Positions 8,220-16,120 of a DNA stretch of 26,003 nucleotides are shown here, one piece after another. Position 1 is the first letter of the stretch. Each line of letters opens with the position of its first letter. The stretch is from the NCBI GenBank assembly GCA_963972105.1, contig CAXAVH010000031.1, forward strand, positions 1-26,003, written 5' to 3'. The DNA is from NZQO01 sp002693605. Lineage in GTDB: Bacteria; Bacteroidota; Bacteroidia; Flavobacteriales; Flavobacteriaceae. The translations under genes and the position numbers were made by a program. A model generated the notes under the pieces. It was not told the origin of the DNA. It did not search any database and saw nothing but the letters and a program-made list of their open reading frames with translations.

Positions 8220-8291
8220 TAGCCCGTAGGGGAATCGAACCCCTGTTACCAGGATGAAAACCTGGCGTCCTAACCCCTAGACGAACGGGCC
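8220..8291 (-). tRNA. tRNA-Glu (UUC anticodon)
   Basis: The 72-base minus-strand sequence folds as a cloverleaf. The acceptor arm pairs GGCCCGT with ACGGGCT (G-U at the first pair), with discriminator A. The anticodon stem CCAGG/CCTGG encloses the loop TTTTCAT, giving anticodon TTC. The T arm is AGGGG-TTCGATT-CCCCT. CCA is not encoded. The tRNA is preceded by a near-ideal promoter and followed by rpsT. Confidence 0.97.
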
Positions 8292-8313
8292 ATTTGTTTT
8301 TCAAATGCGGATG

Positions 8314-8344
8314 CAAAAATACAACACTTTTTCAATACTCCAAA
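8314..8344 (-). promoter_or_regulatory. Consensus Bacteroidota promoter for tRNA-Glu and rpsT
   Basis: On the minus strand TTTG (complement of 8341-8344) is followed after exactly 19 bases by TATTTTTG (complement of 8314-8321). Both elements match the consensus perfectly. The predicted transcript would start about 15 bases before the tRNA 5' end. Confidence 0.8.
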
Positions 8345-8372
8345 TCTTCTGAAAAAAAATTTTCAAAAAATT

Positions 8373-9845
8373 TTAATAGGCCTTTGCGAAAAGCACTCTT
8401 TGCGAGCTTGGCTTGCCCGTAACGATACATGTACCCTGCTCTCTCTCACCGTCAAGGGGGATGCACCTAATGGTCGCCTTGGTCTCATTCTTGATGCGCT
8501 CCTCGGTCGCGGCCGTACCATCCCAATGGGCCAATACAAACCCGCCCTTGGTATCGAGAACCTCCTTAAAGGCCTCGTAGGTATCGACCTTTGTGGTATG
8601 CGAAGCCCTATAGCTAGCGGCCTTCGTAAACAGATTTTCCTGTATTTCGGCCAGTAATTTCTCCACTACATCCACAACTTTTTCCTGCGGAAGAAATTCC
8701 TTGGTGAGGGTATCTCTCCGGGCGAGTTCCACGGTTCCCTTCTCAACATCCTTGGGACCGATGGCAATGCGCAAGGGCACGCCCTTGAGCTCGTACTCAT
8801 TGAATTTCCAACCCGGTTTGTGCGTATCGCGATTATCGAATAACACCCGAATGCCCTTGGCCCGCAATTGCCTTTGCAACTCCACGGCAACGGCACTCGT
8901 GGCTTCAAATTGTGCGTCATCACGATAAATGGGCACGATAACAACCTGGTTGGGCGCCAAATTGGGAGGTAGCACCAAGCCATTGTCATCGCTATGGGTC
9001 ATGATCAAGGCACCCATAAGTCGGGTAGAAACACCCCAGGATGTGGCCCAAACGTACTCTTGCTTACCTTCCTTGGTAGCGAACTTCACATCGAAGGCCT
9101 TAGCAAAATTTTGTCCCAAAAAATGCGATGTGCCGGCTTGAAGCGCCTTTCCATCTTGCATCAATGCTTCTATACAGTACGTCTCCAACGCGCCGGCAAA
9201 ACGTTCCGATTCGGTTTTTAGGCCCTTTACCACGGGAACGGCCATATAATTTTCTACAAACTCGGCATATATATTCATCATTTGCTCGGCCTCGGAGATG
9301 GCCTCTTCCTTAGTGGCATGGGCGGTATGCCCCTCTTGCCAGAGAAACTCGGCAGTGCGAAGAAAGAGGCGCGTACGCATTTCCCAGCGTACCACATTGG
9401 CCCATTGGTTTATGAGCAACGGAAGGTCACGGTAAGATTGCACCCACTTTCGGTAGGTGTCCCAGATTATCGTTTCGGAGGTAGGACGAACAATTAGCTC
9501 TTCTTCCAGCTTGGCATCGGGGTCTACCACAATGCTTCCATCTTCGTCGTTCTTCAAACGGTAGTGCGTAACCACAGCGCATTCCTTGGCAAAACCATCC
9601 ACATGGCTAGCTTCCTTGCTGAAATACGATTTTGGGATGAACAAGGGGAAATAGGCATTTTGGTGCCCGGTTTCCTTAAACATACGATCCAGCTCGGTCT
9701 GCATACGTTCCCAAATGGCAAAACCATAGGGCTTGATTACCATGCAGCCGCGAACGCCCGAATTTTCGGCCAAGTCGGCTTGAATCACCAATTCATTGTA
9801 CCATTTGGAATAATCCTCCCTGCGGGTTGTTAGATTCTTAGCCAT
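8373..9845 (-). CDS. proS: Prolyl-tRNA synthetase
   Basis: This class II aminoacyl-tRNA synthetase charges tRNA-Pro with proline and ATP in the cytoplasm. The 490-residue form fits the short ProS type (eukaryote/archaea-like) used by Bacteroidota, which lacks the editing insertion of E. coli ProS. Visible motifs include GCMVIKPYGFAIWERMQ, RPTSETIIWDTYRKWVQSYRDLP (motif 2 region), LRTAEFLWQEGHTAH and GTSHFLGQNFAKAFD. A start 22 codons upstream (9911) is open, but MAKNLTTRREDYSKWYNELV at 9845 is the family N-terminus, so I use that. A perfect 17-base palindrome lies 13 bases upstream of this start. The gene is divergent from the lipoprotein at 9956. Confidence 0.95.
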   Translation of the reverse strand: MAKNLTTRREDYSKWYNELVIQADLAENSGVRGCMVIKPYGFAIWERMQTELDRMFKETGHQNAYFPLFIPKSYFSKEASHVDGFAKECAVVTHYRLKNDEDGSIVVDPDAKLEEELIVRPTSETIIWDTYRKWVQSYRDLPLLINQWANVVRWEMRTRLFLRTAEFLWQEGHTAHATKEEAISEAEQMMNIYAEFVENYMAVPVVKGLKTESERFAGALETYCIEALMQDGKALQAGTSHFLGQNFAKAFDVKFATKEGKQEYVWATSWGVSTRLMGALIMTHSDDNGLVLPPNLAPNQVVIVPIYRDDAQFEATSAVAVELQRQLRAKGIRVLFDNRDTHKPGWKFNEYELKGVPLRIAIGPKDVEKGTVELARRDTLTKEFLPQEKVVDVVEKLLAEIQENLFTKAASYRASHTTKVDTYEAFKEVLDTKGGFVLAHWDGTAATEERIKNETKATIRCIPLDGEREQGTCIVTGKPSSQRVLFAKAY

Positions 9846-9858
9846 ATACTTGGAGTTT

Positions 9859-9875
9859 GGCACAAATCTTGTGCC
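9859..9875. promoter_or_regulatory. Perfect palindrome in the proS leader
   Basis: GGCACAA (9859-9865) and TTGTGCC (9869-9875) are perfect inverted arms around three bases. The site begins 13 bases upstream of the proS start. Its minus-strand copy contains AAGATTTG, which resembles a -7 element with one mismatch, so the site could be an operator over the promoter or a small mRNA hairpin. Confidence 0.5.
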
Positions 9876-9918
9876 TTTATAGAGTGTTAAATATGCATTA
9901 GTTCTCGGCAAAACTAAT

Positions 9919-9926
9919 TATTTTTA
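9919..9926 (+). promoter_or_regulatory. Candidate -7 element for the lipoprotein-FadL operon
   Basis: TATTTTTA matches TAnnTTTG at seven of eight positions and lies 29 bases before the ATG at 9956. A weak -33 candidate, TTAG, is at 9898-9901 with a 17-base spacer. Confidence 0.4.
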
Positions 9927-9955
9927 TAAAGCCCAACAATTAAAAACACGTAGTT

Positions 9956-11020
9956 ATGCAACTTCAATATACTTATCTGAGAAAATCGAGCGCAGGACTT
10001 TTCGCCCTATTGGCAATTTTGGTCTTGGCCTCGTGTGGAACCTACAATAATGGCGTTAATGACGCCGACGGAATTTACTCTGGCACTCAAGACCAACAAA
10101 TGGAGGTTGCAGCCGATGACAATTACGAACGCGCTAATTATTACAAGCAATATTTCCAGTCTAAGGAATCGAACTATTCCGAAGTGCCGGAAGAAGATGT
10201 CATCTTCACAGACATCGAGGCTTATTCCACTACCGAATCGTTGGATGACGAGGGGTATATCGTGATCGAAGAGAACGACTACCAGGGCTATGGCGGCTGG
10301 GGTACCAATTCGGACAATGTCACCGTAAATGTGTACAATGATGGCGGCTGGGGCTACGGCGCCGGCTGGGGCCTTTGGAACCAACCATTTTGGGGTGGCG
10401 GTTATTGGGGCCGCGGCTACTGGGGTGCCGGTTATTGGGGCAACCCTTACTGGGGCTGGGGTAACCCGTGGTTCGGCTCGTACTGGAACGTCGGTTTTGG
10501 ATGGGGCTATCCACTTTACGGCGGATTTTACTATCCTCACTTCAACAATTATCCTTACTACGGCTATGGAAATATTGCCTACAACCGTGGGCGCCGCAAT
10601 ACTGACTATATAAACAATCGCAATTACAACCGCGGAAGACAGTCGTACGACAGAGGTCGCTCGGGTAATGACTCGCGCAGATCCTATTCTCGTACCGAAG
10701 CTATAAGAAGAGCGACAAGCAATAGAAATTCGCGATCGTTTGAGCGAAGCAACCGCAGCAACCCAAGCTTGTTCCGGAAATCGAGAACCATTCGCCCCAA
10801 CACTCCCGCACGTAATGATAGGAATAGAAGGTCCATTCAGCGTAGCGCTTCACCACGGAACAGTACTATAAATCGTAGTCGTGGCAGCTCAAGAAGTTCA
10901 GGCGTATCTAGATCGTCTGGCATGCGCAGCTCCGGGGCCGTTAGAAGTTCGGGCGCAAGCTCCCGTTCGGGTGGTGCAAGTCGCGGCGGCGGAGGCAGAC
11001 GTGGTGGAGGCCTCAATTAA
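9956..11020 (+). CDS. Low-complexity Gly/Tyr/Trp-rich lipoprotein, function unknown
   Basis: I do not recognise a named family. The 354-residue protein begins with a lipoprotein signal (hydrophobic 14-24, lipobox LASC, lipidated C27). It then has four zones: an acidic stretch (about 37-110), a Gly/Tyr/Trp-rich stretch (111-206), an Asn/Arg/Ser-rich basic stretch (207-338) and a Gly/Arg tail (339-353). The aromatic zone includes four tandem GxGYW-like pentapeptides. Charge is strongly separated, acidic first and basic last. Its likely place is the periplasmic or outer face of a membrane. It is followed 29 bases later by a FadL-family porin, so co-transcription is likely. A role in surface adhesion or envelope structure is possible but is a guess from composition. 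Confidence 0.75.
   Translation: MQLQYTYLRKSSAGLFALLAILVLASCGTYNNGVNDADGIYSGTQDQQMEVAADDNYERANYYKQYFQSKESNYSEVPEEDVIFTDIEAYSTTESLDDEGYIVIEENDYQGYGGWGTNSDNVTVNVYNDGGWGYGAGWGLWNQPFWGGGYWGRGYWGAGYWGNPYWGWGNPWFGSYWNVGFGWGYPLYGGFYYPHFNNYPYYGYGNIAYNRGRRNTDYINNRNYNRGRQSYDRGRSGNDSRRSYSRTEAIRRATSNRNSRSFERSNRSNPSLFRKSRTIRPNTPARNDRNRRSIQRSASPRNSTINRSRGSSRSSGVSRSSGMRSSGAVRSSGASSRSGGASRGGGGRRGGGLN
10394..10453 (+). repeat. Four tandem 15-bp repeats coding GxGYW
   Basis: Four in-frame 15-base units encode GGGYW, GRGYW, GAGYW and GNPYW (residues 147-166 of the lipoprotein). Units one and three are nearly identical at DNA level; unit four is diverged. Similar Gly-aromatic units continue on both sides. Confidence 0.85.
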
Positions 11021-11049
11021 TTATCGTCTTTTTTACTTAAACTTTTCTT

Positions 11050-12567
11050 ATGAATAGGATCTATTTCTTTCTCATAGTGGCACTTTCATTTTCAACGGTA
11101 AATGCACAAGGCGTTGTGGACGGGGTGCGCTATGCCAATGACGACCTTAACGGAACCGCGCGTTTTAATGCGATGGCAGGCGCCTTTGGCGCCCTTGGGG
11201 GCGATTTATCTGCAATGGCCACGAATCCTGCCGGCAGTGCTGTATTTTTAGACAACAGTTTTGCAGTGTCTATGACTATAAGGGACAGGGAAAACACATC
11301 GACCTATTTTAACGGCGTGGCCCAGAGCATCGATACAGATTTTAGCCTAAACCAGGTGGGAGGGGTTTTTGTATTCGATAATCAAAATACCGAATCAAAT
11401 TGGAAAAAATTCACCCTCGGTTTGGAGTACAACAATTCAAACAACTTCGATGACGATCTTTTCATTGCCGGCACGGGAAATAACTCGATAGCGCAATTTT
11501 TCGTCGCCCAGGCACAGGGAATCCCGTTGGACTTGCTGCAATTACAAAGCGGTGAAAGTATTTCGGACCTATACGCCTTCCTCGGGGAAACCCAAGGCGT
11601 AGCCGCACAAAATGCCTTCTTGGGATATCAGGGCTTTATCATTGACCCCCTTGAAAATGACCCGGGCAATACCGCCTACATATCGAACGTCGCACCAGGT
11701 AGTTTTAACCAGAAGTATTCGCTCTTAAGTGACGGGTATAGCGGGAAATACACTCTGAATTTGGGCGCGCAATATACCGATGATCTGTTTTTCGGAATTA
11801 ACCTGAACTCCCATCTTATCGATTACGACCAATCTACGTACTTGTTTGAGGCAAACACCAACGCAGGAAGTACGGTGCAACGCATCGGGTTTGAAAACAA
11901 CCTATCGGTACTGGGCGCCGGTTTTTCGGCCCAGGTTGGGGCCATCGCCAAGATTGCCAACAACCTTCGGTTGGGTGTGGCGTATGACACCCCTACTTGG
12001 TATGAAATTTCCGAAGAAACAACGCAGTACCTAGAGACACGCCATACTTTTGACGGTGCATCAGCAACGGAAATCATCGATCCGCGTGTGGTTAACGTGT
12101 ATGCCGATTACAATTTGAGAACACCGGGCAAGCTAATGGCGAGCGCCGCCTACGTATTTGGACAACGAGGCTTGCTAAGTTTTGAGTATTCCTATAAAGA
12201 TTATTCGAACGTAGAATTCAGCCCCGAGAACGATGCCGTATTTGCCTTTCAGAACGCACAGATCAACAATATCTTGACGGGAGCTTCGACCTACCGCTTG
12301 GGTGGCGAGTACCGTTTCGAGAATATTTCGCTTCGCGGCGGATATCGCTACGAGGAAAGTCCGTATTCCGATGGATCAACCGTTGGCGACCTCACTGGAT
12401 ATTCTGCCGGGCTCGGGTATAATTTTGGGAATTACTTCTTCGACATTTCCTATGCATATGCCGAGCGCGATCAAAACCAACAACTTTACAGCGTGGGACT
12501 AACCGATAGGGCCTTTACCGAAACCCAGTCGAGCAACATCGTATTCACGCTCGGTTTTTCACTCTAA
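11050..12567 (+). CDS. OmpP1/FadL-family outer-membrane transport protein
   Basis: The 505-residue protein has a signal peptide (1-19, ending VNA) and an N-terminal segment with the FadL hallmark NPAG (59-62, within AMATNPAGSAVF). The rest is beta-strand-like, with alternating aromatic residues and many Asn/Asp turns, and ends FTLGFSL, a typical outer-membrane C-terminal strand with aromatic penultimate pattern. FadL-type proteins form 14-stranded barrels that pass hydrophobic compounds such as fatty acids; the substrate here is not known. It lies 29 bases after the unusual lipoprotein and probably shares its transcript. No separate promoter or Shine-Dalgarno sequence is evident. Confidence 0.85.
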   Translation: MNRIYFFLIVALSFSTVNAQGVVDGVRYANDDLNGTARFNAMAGAFGALGGDLSAMATNPAGSAVFLDNSFAVSMTIRDRENTSTYFNGVAQSIDTDFSLNQVGGVFVFDNQNTESNWKKFTLGLEYNNSNNFDDDLFIAGTGNNSIAQFFVAQAQGIPLDLLQLQSGESISDLYAFLGETQGVAAQNAFLGYQGFIIDPLENDPGNTAYISNVAPGSFNQKYSLLSDGYSGKYTLNLGAQYTDDLFFGINLNSHLIDYDQSTYLFEANTNAGSTVQRIGFENNLSVLGAGFSAQVGAIAKIANNLRLGVAYDTPTWYEISEETTQYLETRHTFDGASATEIIDPRVVNVYADYNLRTPGKLMASAAYVFGQRGLLSFEYSYKDYSNVEFSPENDAVFAFQNAQINNILTGASTYRLGGEYRFENISLRGGYRYEESPYSDGSTVGDLTGYSAGLGYNFGNYFFDISYAYAERDQNQQLYSVGLTDRAFTETQSSNIVFTLGFSL

Positions 12568-12617
12568 AAAAACGTATTTCCGAAAATAGAATGCCTGCCA
12601 AAAAGTGCGGGGCAATA

Positions 12618-12648
12618 TTTCATACCATTACACGAATGCGTATCTTTG
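12618..12648 (+). promoter_or_regulatory. Candidate promoter for folE
   Basis: TTTC (12618-12621) is followed after 19 bases by a perfect -7 element TATCTTTG (12641-12648). The folE ATG is 39 bases downstream of the -7 element. Confidence 0.65.
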
Positions 12649-12687
12649 CCCCTTGTATTTTTATGTACAGTTACTTAGAAATTACCT

Positions 12688-13368
12688 ATGGATTTAGAAA
12701 AACAGCTACATGAAATCGAAGCGATGGGCGACGATCACGTAGGAAGTGCGACAGACACCCCCCTGCGTCCCGATGCTTTTGAACTGAGCGATATCGAAAA
12801 GATTGACAAGATCAAAAAGGACGTGAACAACATAATGCAAACCCTTGGCCTAGACCTGACCGATGATAGTCTAAAAGGTACGCCCAATAGAGTAGCGAAG
12901 ATGTTCGTACAGGAAATATTTGGCGGGCTACACCCAGAGCGGAAGCCAAAGGCGTCCACCTTTCAGAACAAATATAAGTACGGCGAGATGTTGGTGGAAA
13001 AGAATATAACGCTTTACTCCACGTGCGAGCACCACTTGCTGCCAATCGTTGGAAAGGCCCATATTGCCTACATCTCTAACGGAACGGTCGTAGGGCTTTC
13101 AAAAATGAACCGCATTGTAGATTATTACGCCAAGCGGCCTCAAGTTCAGGAACGGCTTACCATGCAAGTGGTGAAGGAATTGCAGCGCGTACTGAATACC
13201 GACGACGTGGCCTGCGTAATCGATGCAAAGCACCTGTGTGTCAATTCGCGCGGTATTCGCGATATAGACAGCAGCACCGTCACTAGTGAATTCGGCGGAA
13301 AATTCAAGAATCCCGAAACCCGCCGGGATTTCCTAGATTACATCAACCTAGATACCGATTTCAAATAA
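12688..13368 (+). CDS. folE: GTP cyclohydrolase I
   Basis: The 226-residue enzyme converts GTP to 7,8-dihydroneopterin triphosphate, the first step of tetrahydrofolate synthesis, as a homodecamer in the cytoplasm. The zinc ligands are visible as C113 and H116 in STCEHHLLP and C184 in KHLCVNSRG, matching E. coli C110, H113 and C181 with a shift of three. GTPNRVAKMF and GLSKMNRIVDYYAKRPQVQERL are further family signatures. The first 35 residues are acidic and variable. ATG at 12688 is the first in-frame start and lies after a good promoter candidate. The next gene, cysS, starts 62 bases downstream. Confidence 0.97.
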   Translation: MDLEKQLHEIEAMGDDHVGSATDTPLRPDAFELSDIEKIDKIKKDVNNIMQTLGLDLTDDSLKGTPNRVAKMFVQEIFGGLHPERKPKASTFQNKYKYGEMLVEKNITLYSTCEHHLLPIVGKAHIAYISNGTVVGLSKMNRIVDYYAKRPQVQERLTMQVVKELQRVLNTDDVACVIDAKHLCVNSRGIRDIDSSTVTSEFGGKFKNPETRRDFLDYINLDTDFK

Positions 13369-13430
13369 ACCAAAGGCAACCTAGCTATACATTTATTACA
13401 AATTAGTTAGAAGTCTTACCACTTTTTTCA

Positions 13431-14912
13431 ATGAACGCGCAACACGAAAACCTATCCATTTACAATTCGCTCAGCAAGCAAAAGGAAACCTTTAAGCCCA
13501 TTACCGAGGGCGCAGTAGGCATGTACGTTTGTGGTCCCATGGTCTACAGCAATGTACATTTGGGCAATTGCCGTACTTTCTTGTCGTTCGATCTTGTATT
13601 TCGGTACCTGAAGCACCTTGGGTACAAGGTACGCTATGTGCGCAATATTACCGATGCCGGCCATTTGGAGAATGACGGCGAAAGTGGCGATGACCCCATT
13701 CTGAAAAAGGCCCGCATCGAGCAGTTGGAACCTATGGAGGTGGTCCAGAAATATACCGTAGACTTCCATAGCACGATGGAAAAGTTCAACGCCCTCCCCC
13801 CTAGCATTGAACCTACCGCCACGGGCCATATTTTCGAGCAAATTCACATTGTCGAGAAAATTCTTTCGGAAGGCTACGCCTATGAAAAGAACGGATCGGT
13901 CTATTTTGACGTGATGAAATTCAACGACGACTATGCCTACGGAAAGTTGAGCGGCCGACAGCTGGATGACATGATTACCAATACCCGTGAGCTAGCCGCA
14001 CAGAGCGAGAAGAAGAATCCACAGGACTTTGCCCTTTGGAAAAAGGCCGAGCCACAGCACATAATGCGCTGGCCTTCACCATGGAGCGACGGTTTTCCGG
14101 GTTGGCACCTTGAGTGTACGGCCATGAGCACCAAATACCTTGGCATCCAATTTGACATTCACGGTGGTGGAATGGACCTAAAGTTTCCGCACCACGAATG
14201 CGAAATAGCGCAGGCCGAGGCCACCAACAAGAAATCGCCCGTAAATGTGTGGATGCACGCCAATATGCTAACCCTTAACGGGAAGAAAATGTCCAAATCA
14301 ACCGGAAACTATATCCTTCCCAATGAATTGTTTACCGGAGAAAACGAAGTGATTGGCAAGCCATTTTCCCCCACAATGGTCAAATTTTTCATGTATCAGG
14401 CGCACTACCGGAGTATTCTCGACTTTTCCAAGGAGGCATTGGAAGCTTCGGAAAAAGGCTTCAATCGCCTCATGGATGCCTACCGCAACGCGGCCAATTT
14501 GCCCACAGCAAAGGACAGCAGTTTTGACGTTACAGGTTGGCGACAGTCCTGCTACGATGCAATGAACGACGATTTCAACAGTCCAATTTTGATTGCGCAG
14601 TTGTTTGAGGGCGCAAAATACATCAATGCCGTGAAGGACGGCAATGCGACGTTGACCGAGACGGATAAGGACCAGCTGCAAACCACAATGCACGATTTTC
14701 TGTTTGACGTATTGGGCTTGCTCGACACCGCTTCCGAAGCGAACGACGGGGCCGAAAAACTGACGGGAGCCATCCAGTTGCTTATAGCACTTCGCGAACA
14801 GGCCCGCGCCAATAGAGATTGGGGTACCAGCGACCGTATTCGCGATGAGCTACAGGAAGTAGGCATCCAATTGAAAGATGGCAAGGAAGGCACTACCTTT
14901 ACCTTGAATTAA
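13431..14912 (+). CDS. cysS: Cysteinyl-tRNA synthetase
   Basis: The 493-residue class I synthetase charges tRNA-Cys. The catalytic HIGH motif appears as HLGN (43-46) and KMSKS is at 286-290. Zinc-site residues are visible at C34 in MYVCGPMVYS, in WHLECTAMS and in FPHHECEIAQAE. ITDAGHLENDGE is also family-typical. The C-terminal helical domain with DFNSPILIAQLFE and the anticodon-binding tail are complete. It follows folE on the same strand with a 62-base gap in which only a weak -7-like TACATTTA (13388-13395) is seen, so it may have its own weak promoter or be read from folE. Confidence 0.96.
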   Translation: MNAQHENLSIYNSLSKQKETFKPITEGAVGMYVCGPMVYSNVHLGNCRTFLSFDLVFRYLKHLGYKVRYVRNITDAGHLENDGESGDDPILKKARIEQLEPMEVVQKYTVDFHSTMEKFNALPPSIEPTATGHIFEQIHIVEKILSEGYAYEKNGSVYFDVMKFNDDYAYGKLSGRQLDDMITNTRELAAQSEKKNPQDFALWKKAEPQHIMRWPSPWSDGFPGWHLECTAMSTKYLGIQFDIHGGGMDLKFPHHECEIAQAEATNKKSPVNVWMHANMLTLNGKKMSKSTGNYILPNELFTGENEVIGKPFSPTMVKFFMYQAHYRSILDFSKEALEASEKGFNRLMDAYRNAANLPTAKDSSFDVTGWRQSCYDAMNDDFNSPILIAQLFEGAKYINAVKDGNATLTETDKDQLQTTMHDFLFDVLGLLDTASEANDGAEKLTGAIQLLIALREQARANRDWGTSDRIRDELQEVGIQLKDGKEGTTFTLN

Positions 14913-14971
14913 TTGGGAAGCTGTATTATTTCCGAAGCACAAATTTCAGTATAACAGGCAATGGGCCGACA

Positions 14972-15211
14972 ATGAAAAACGCATTTACATATCCGTTTAT
15001 AGCGCTCATTCGTTTTTACCAAAACGTCCTCTCGCCCCTTACTCCTGCCACGTGCCGGTATAGCCCCACCTGCTCGCATTACGCGGTTACCGCGCTGCAG
15101 CGCCACGGCCTTTTACGCGGCGGTTGGCTGGCTATAAAGCGAATTGCGAGTTGCCACCCCTGGGGCGGCTCTGGCCACGACCCCGTACCGCCAAAAAAAG
15201 AGGCGCGCTAA
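14972..15211 (+). CDS. yidD: Membrane protein insertion efficiency factor YidD
   Basis: The 79-residue protein matches the small YidD family: an amphipathic or membrane-associated N-terminus (FIALIRFYQNVLSPL), then CRYSPTCSHYA (C28 and C34) and SCHPWGGSGHDPVP (C61). The three cysteines are the conserved ones. YidD assists YidC in inserting inner-membrane proteins. Length is normal. It starts 59 bases after cysS and its stop is 62 bases before the lgt start. In many bacteria yidD sits in the rnpA-yidC cluster; here it neighbours lgt, an arrangement I recall from flavobacteria. Confidence 0.95.
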   Translation: MKNAFTYPFIALIRFYQNVLSPLTPATCRYSPTCSHYAVTALQRHGLLRGGWLAIKRIASCHPWGGSGHDPVPPKKEAR

Positions 15212-15236
15212 CACTGGTATCCCTTTCCCGATTTGC

Positions 15237-15244
15237 TATCTTTA
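15237..15244 (+). promoter_or_regulatory. Weak -7 element upstream of lgt
   Basis: TATCTTTA matches TAnnTTTG at seven of eight positions, 29 bases before the lgt ATG. A second similar box, TATCTTTT, lies at 15251-15258, 15 bases after a TTTG at 15232-15235. Neither has an ideal -33 spacing. Confidence 0.3.
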
Positions 15245-15273
15245 CGCCTTTATCTTTTGAAGCAACCCAAACT

Positions 15274-16098
15274 ATGACACAATTTTTGGCCTTTACGTGG
15301 GATCCTTCCGCAGGTATCGATCTCGGATTTTTCGTAATTAGATATTACAGCTTGATGTTCGTTATCGCATTTACCCTGGGTTGGTTTATTATGAAACGGA
15401 TCTTCCAGAACGAAAACGAGCCACAGGAAAAGCTAGACAGCCTCTTTATCTATATGGTTATTGCTACCCTTGTGGGAGCGCGCCTGGGGCACGTTATCTT
15501 TTACCAGACCGAGCTCCTCTGGGAGGACCCGCTATCTGTTTTTCTTCCTATCCGCACCGTGCCCGAATTTGAGTTTACGGGATTTCAGGGCCTAGCGAGC
15601 CACGGCGCAGCGATTGCAATTATCATCGCAATGTTCCTGTTCAGCAAGCGCGTAATGAAGAAACCTGTCTTATGGATTTTAGACCGCATCGTCATTGCGG
15701 TTGCCTGTGGGGGTATTTTTGTGCGCATCGGAAATTTTATAAATTCTGAAATTATCGGGAAACCAACCTATAGCGATTACGGGGTTATCTTTACCCAGCT
15801 GGGCGAGGAATTTCCCCGCCACCCGGCCCAATTGTACGAGTCGGCAGGATATATCATCGTGTTTCTCATCCTCTGGTTTATTTACTGGAAAACCGACAAG
15901 CGCAAGTACTTAGGTTATATCTTCGGGGTTTTCCTGATCTTGCTTTGGACGGTTCGGTTCCTGGTCGAGTTTGTAAAGGAAGCACAAGTGGGCGAACGCG
16001 CCAATTGGGTATTAAATACCGGACAATGGCTTAGCGTTCCCTTTATTTTGGCGGGCATCTACCTTATGGTAAAAGCCCCGAGCAGAAAATACGAATAG
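15274..16098 (+). CDS. lgt: Prolipoprotein diacylglyceryl transferase
   Basis: The 274-residue inner-membrane enzyme moves diacylglycerol from phosphatidylglycerol to the lipobox cysteine of prolipoproteins. Supporting motifs are YYSLMFVIAFTLGW in the first membrane segment, GLASHGAAIAI (conserved His-Gly), VRIGNFINSEIIGKPT (the Lgt signature) and HPAQLYES. Seven or so hydrophobic segments are visible. The frame is open 50 codons further upstream (15124), but that part overlaps yidD and looks like non-coding translation, whereas MTQFLAFTWDPS at 15274 is the family N-terminus. Several predicted substrates are encoded nearby (9956, 16121 and 20750). Confidence 0.96.
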   Translation: MTQFLAFTWDPSAGIDLGFFVIRYYSLMFVIAFTLGWFIMKRIFQNENEPQEKLDSLFIYMVIATLVGARLGHVIFYQTELLWEDPLSVFLPIRTVPEFEFTGFQGLASHGAAIAIIIAMFLFSKRVMKKPVLWILDRIVIAVACGGIFVRIGNFINSEIIGKPTYSDYGVIFTQLGEEFPRHPAQLYESAGYIIVFLILWFIYWKTDKRKYLGYIFGVFLILLWTVRFLVEFVKEAQVGERANWVLNTGQWLSVPFILAGIYLMVKAPSRKYE

Positions 16099-16120
16099 CG
16101 CCTTTCTAAAATCACACGCA

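Noticed and set aside
8291..8307. CATTTG-TTTTT-CAAATG inverted repeat next to the tRNA 5' end
   Set aside because: It is a short six-base arm in an AT-rich leader and overlaps the first tRNA base; it is probably incidental.
9846..9911. Longer proS start at 9911
   Set aside because: The extra 22 residues do not match the ProS N-terminus, which starts at MAKNLTTRREDYSKW, and they would cover the likely promoter and palindrome.
12592..12614. Hairpin after the FadL-family gene
   Set aside because: TGCC and GGCA can pair, but the stem has mismatches and no T-run follows, so it is not convincing as a terminator.
15124..15273. Longer lgt start at 15124
   Set aside because: The extra 50 residues overlap yidD in another frame and have no membrane-protein character; the Lgt family begins at MTQFLAFTW.
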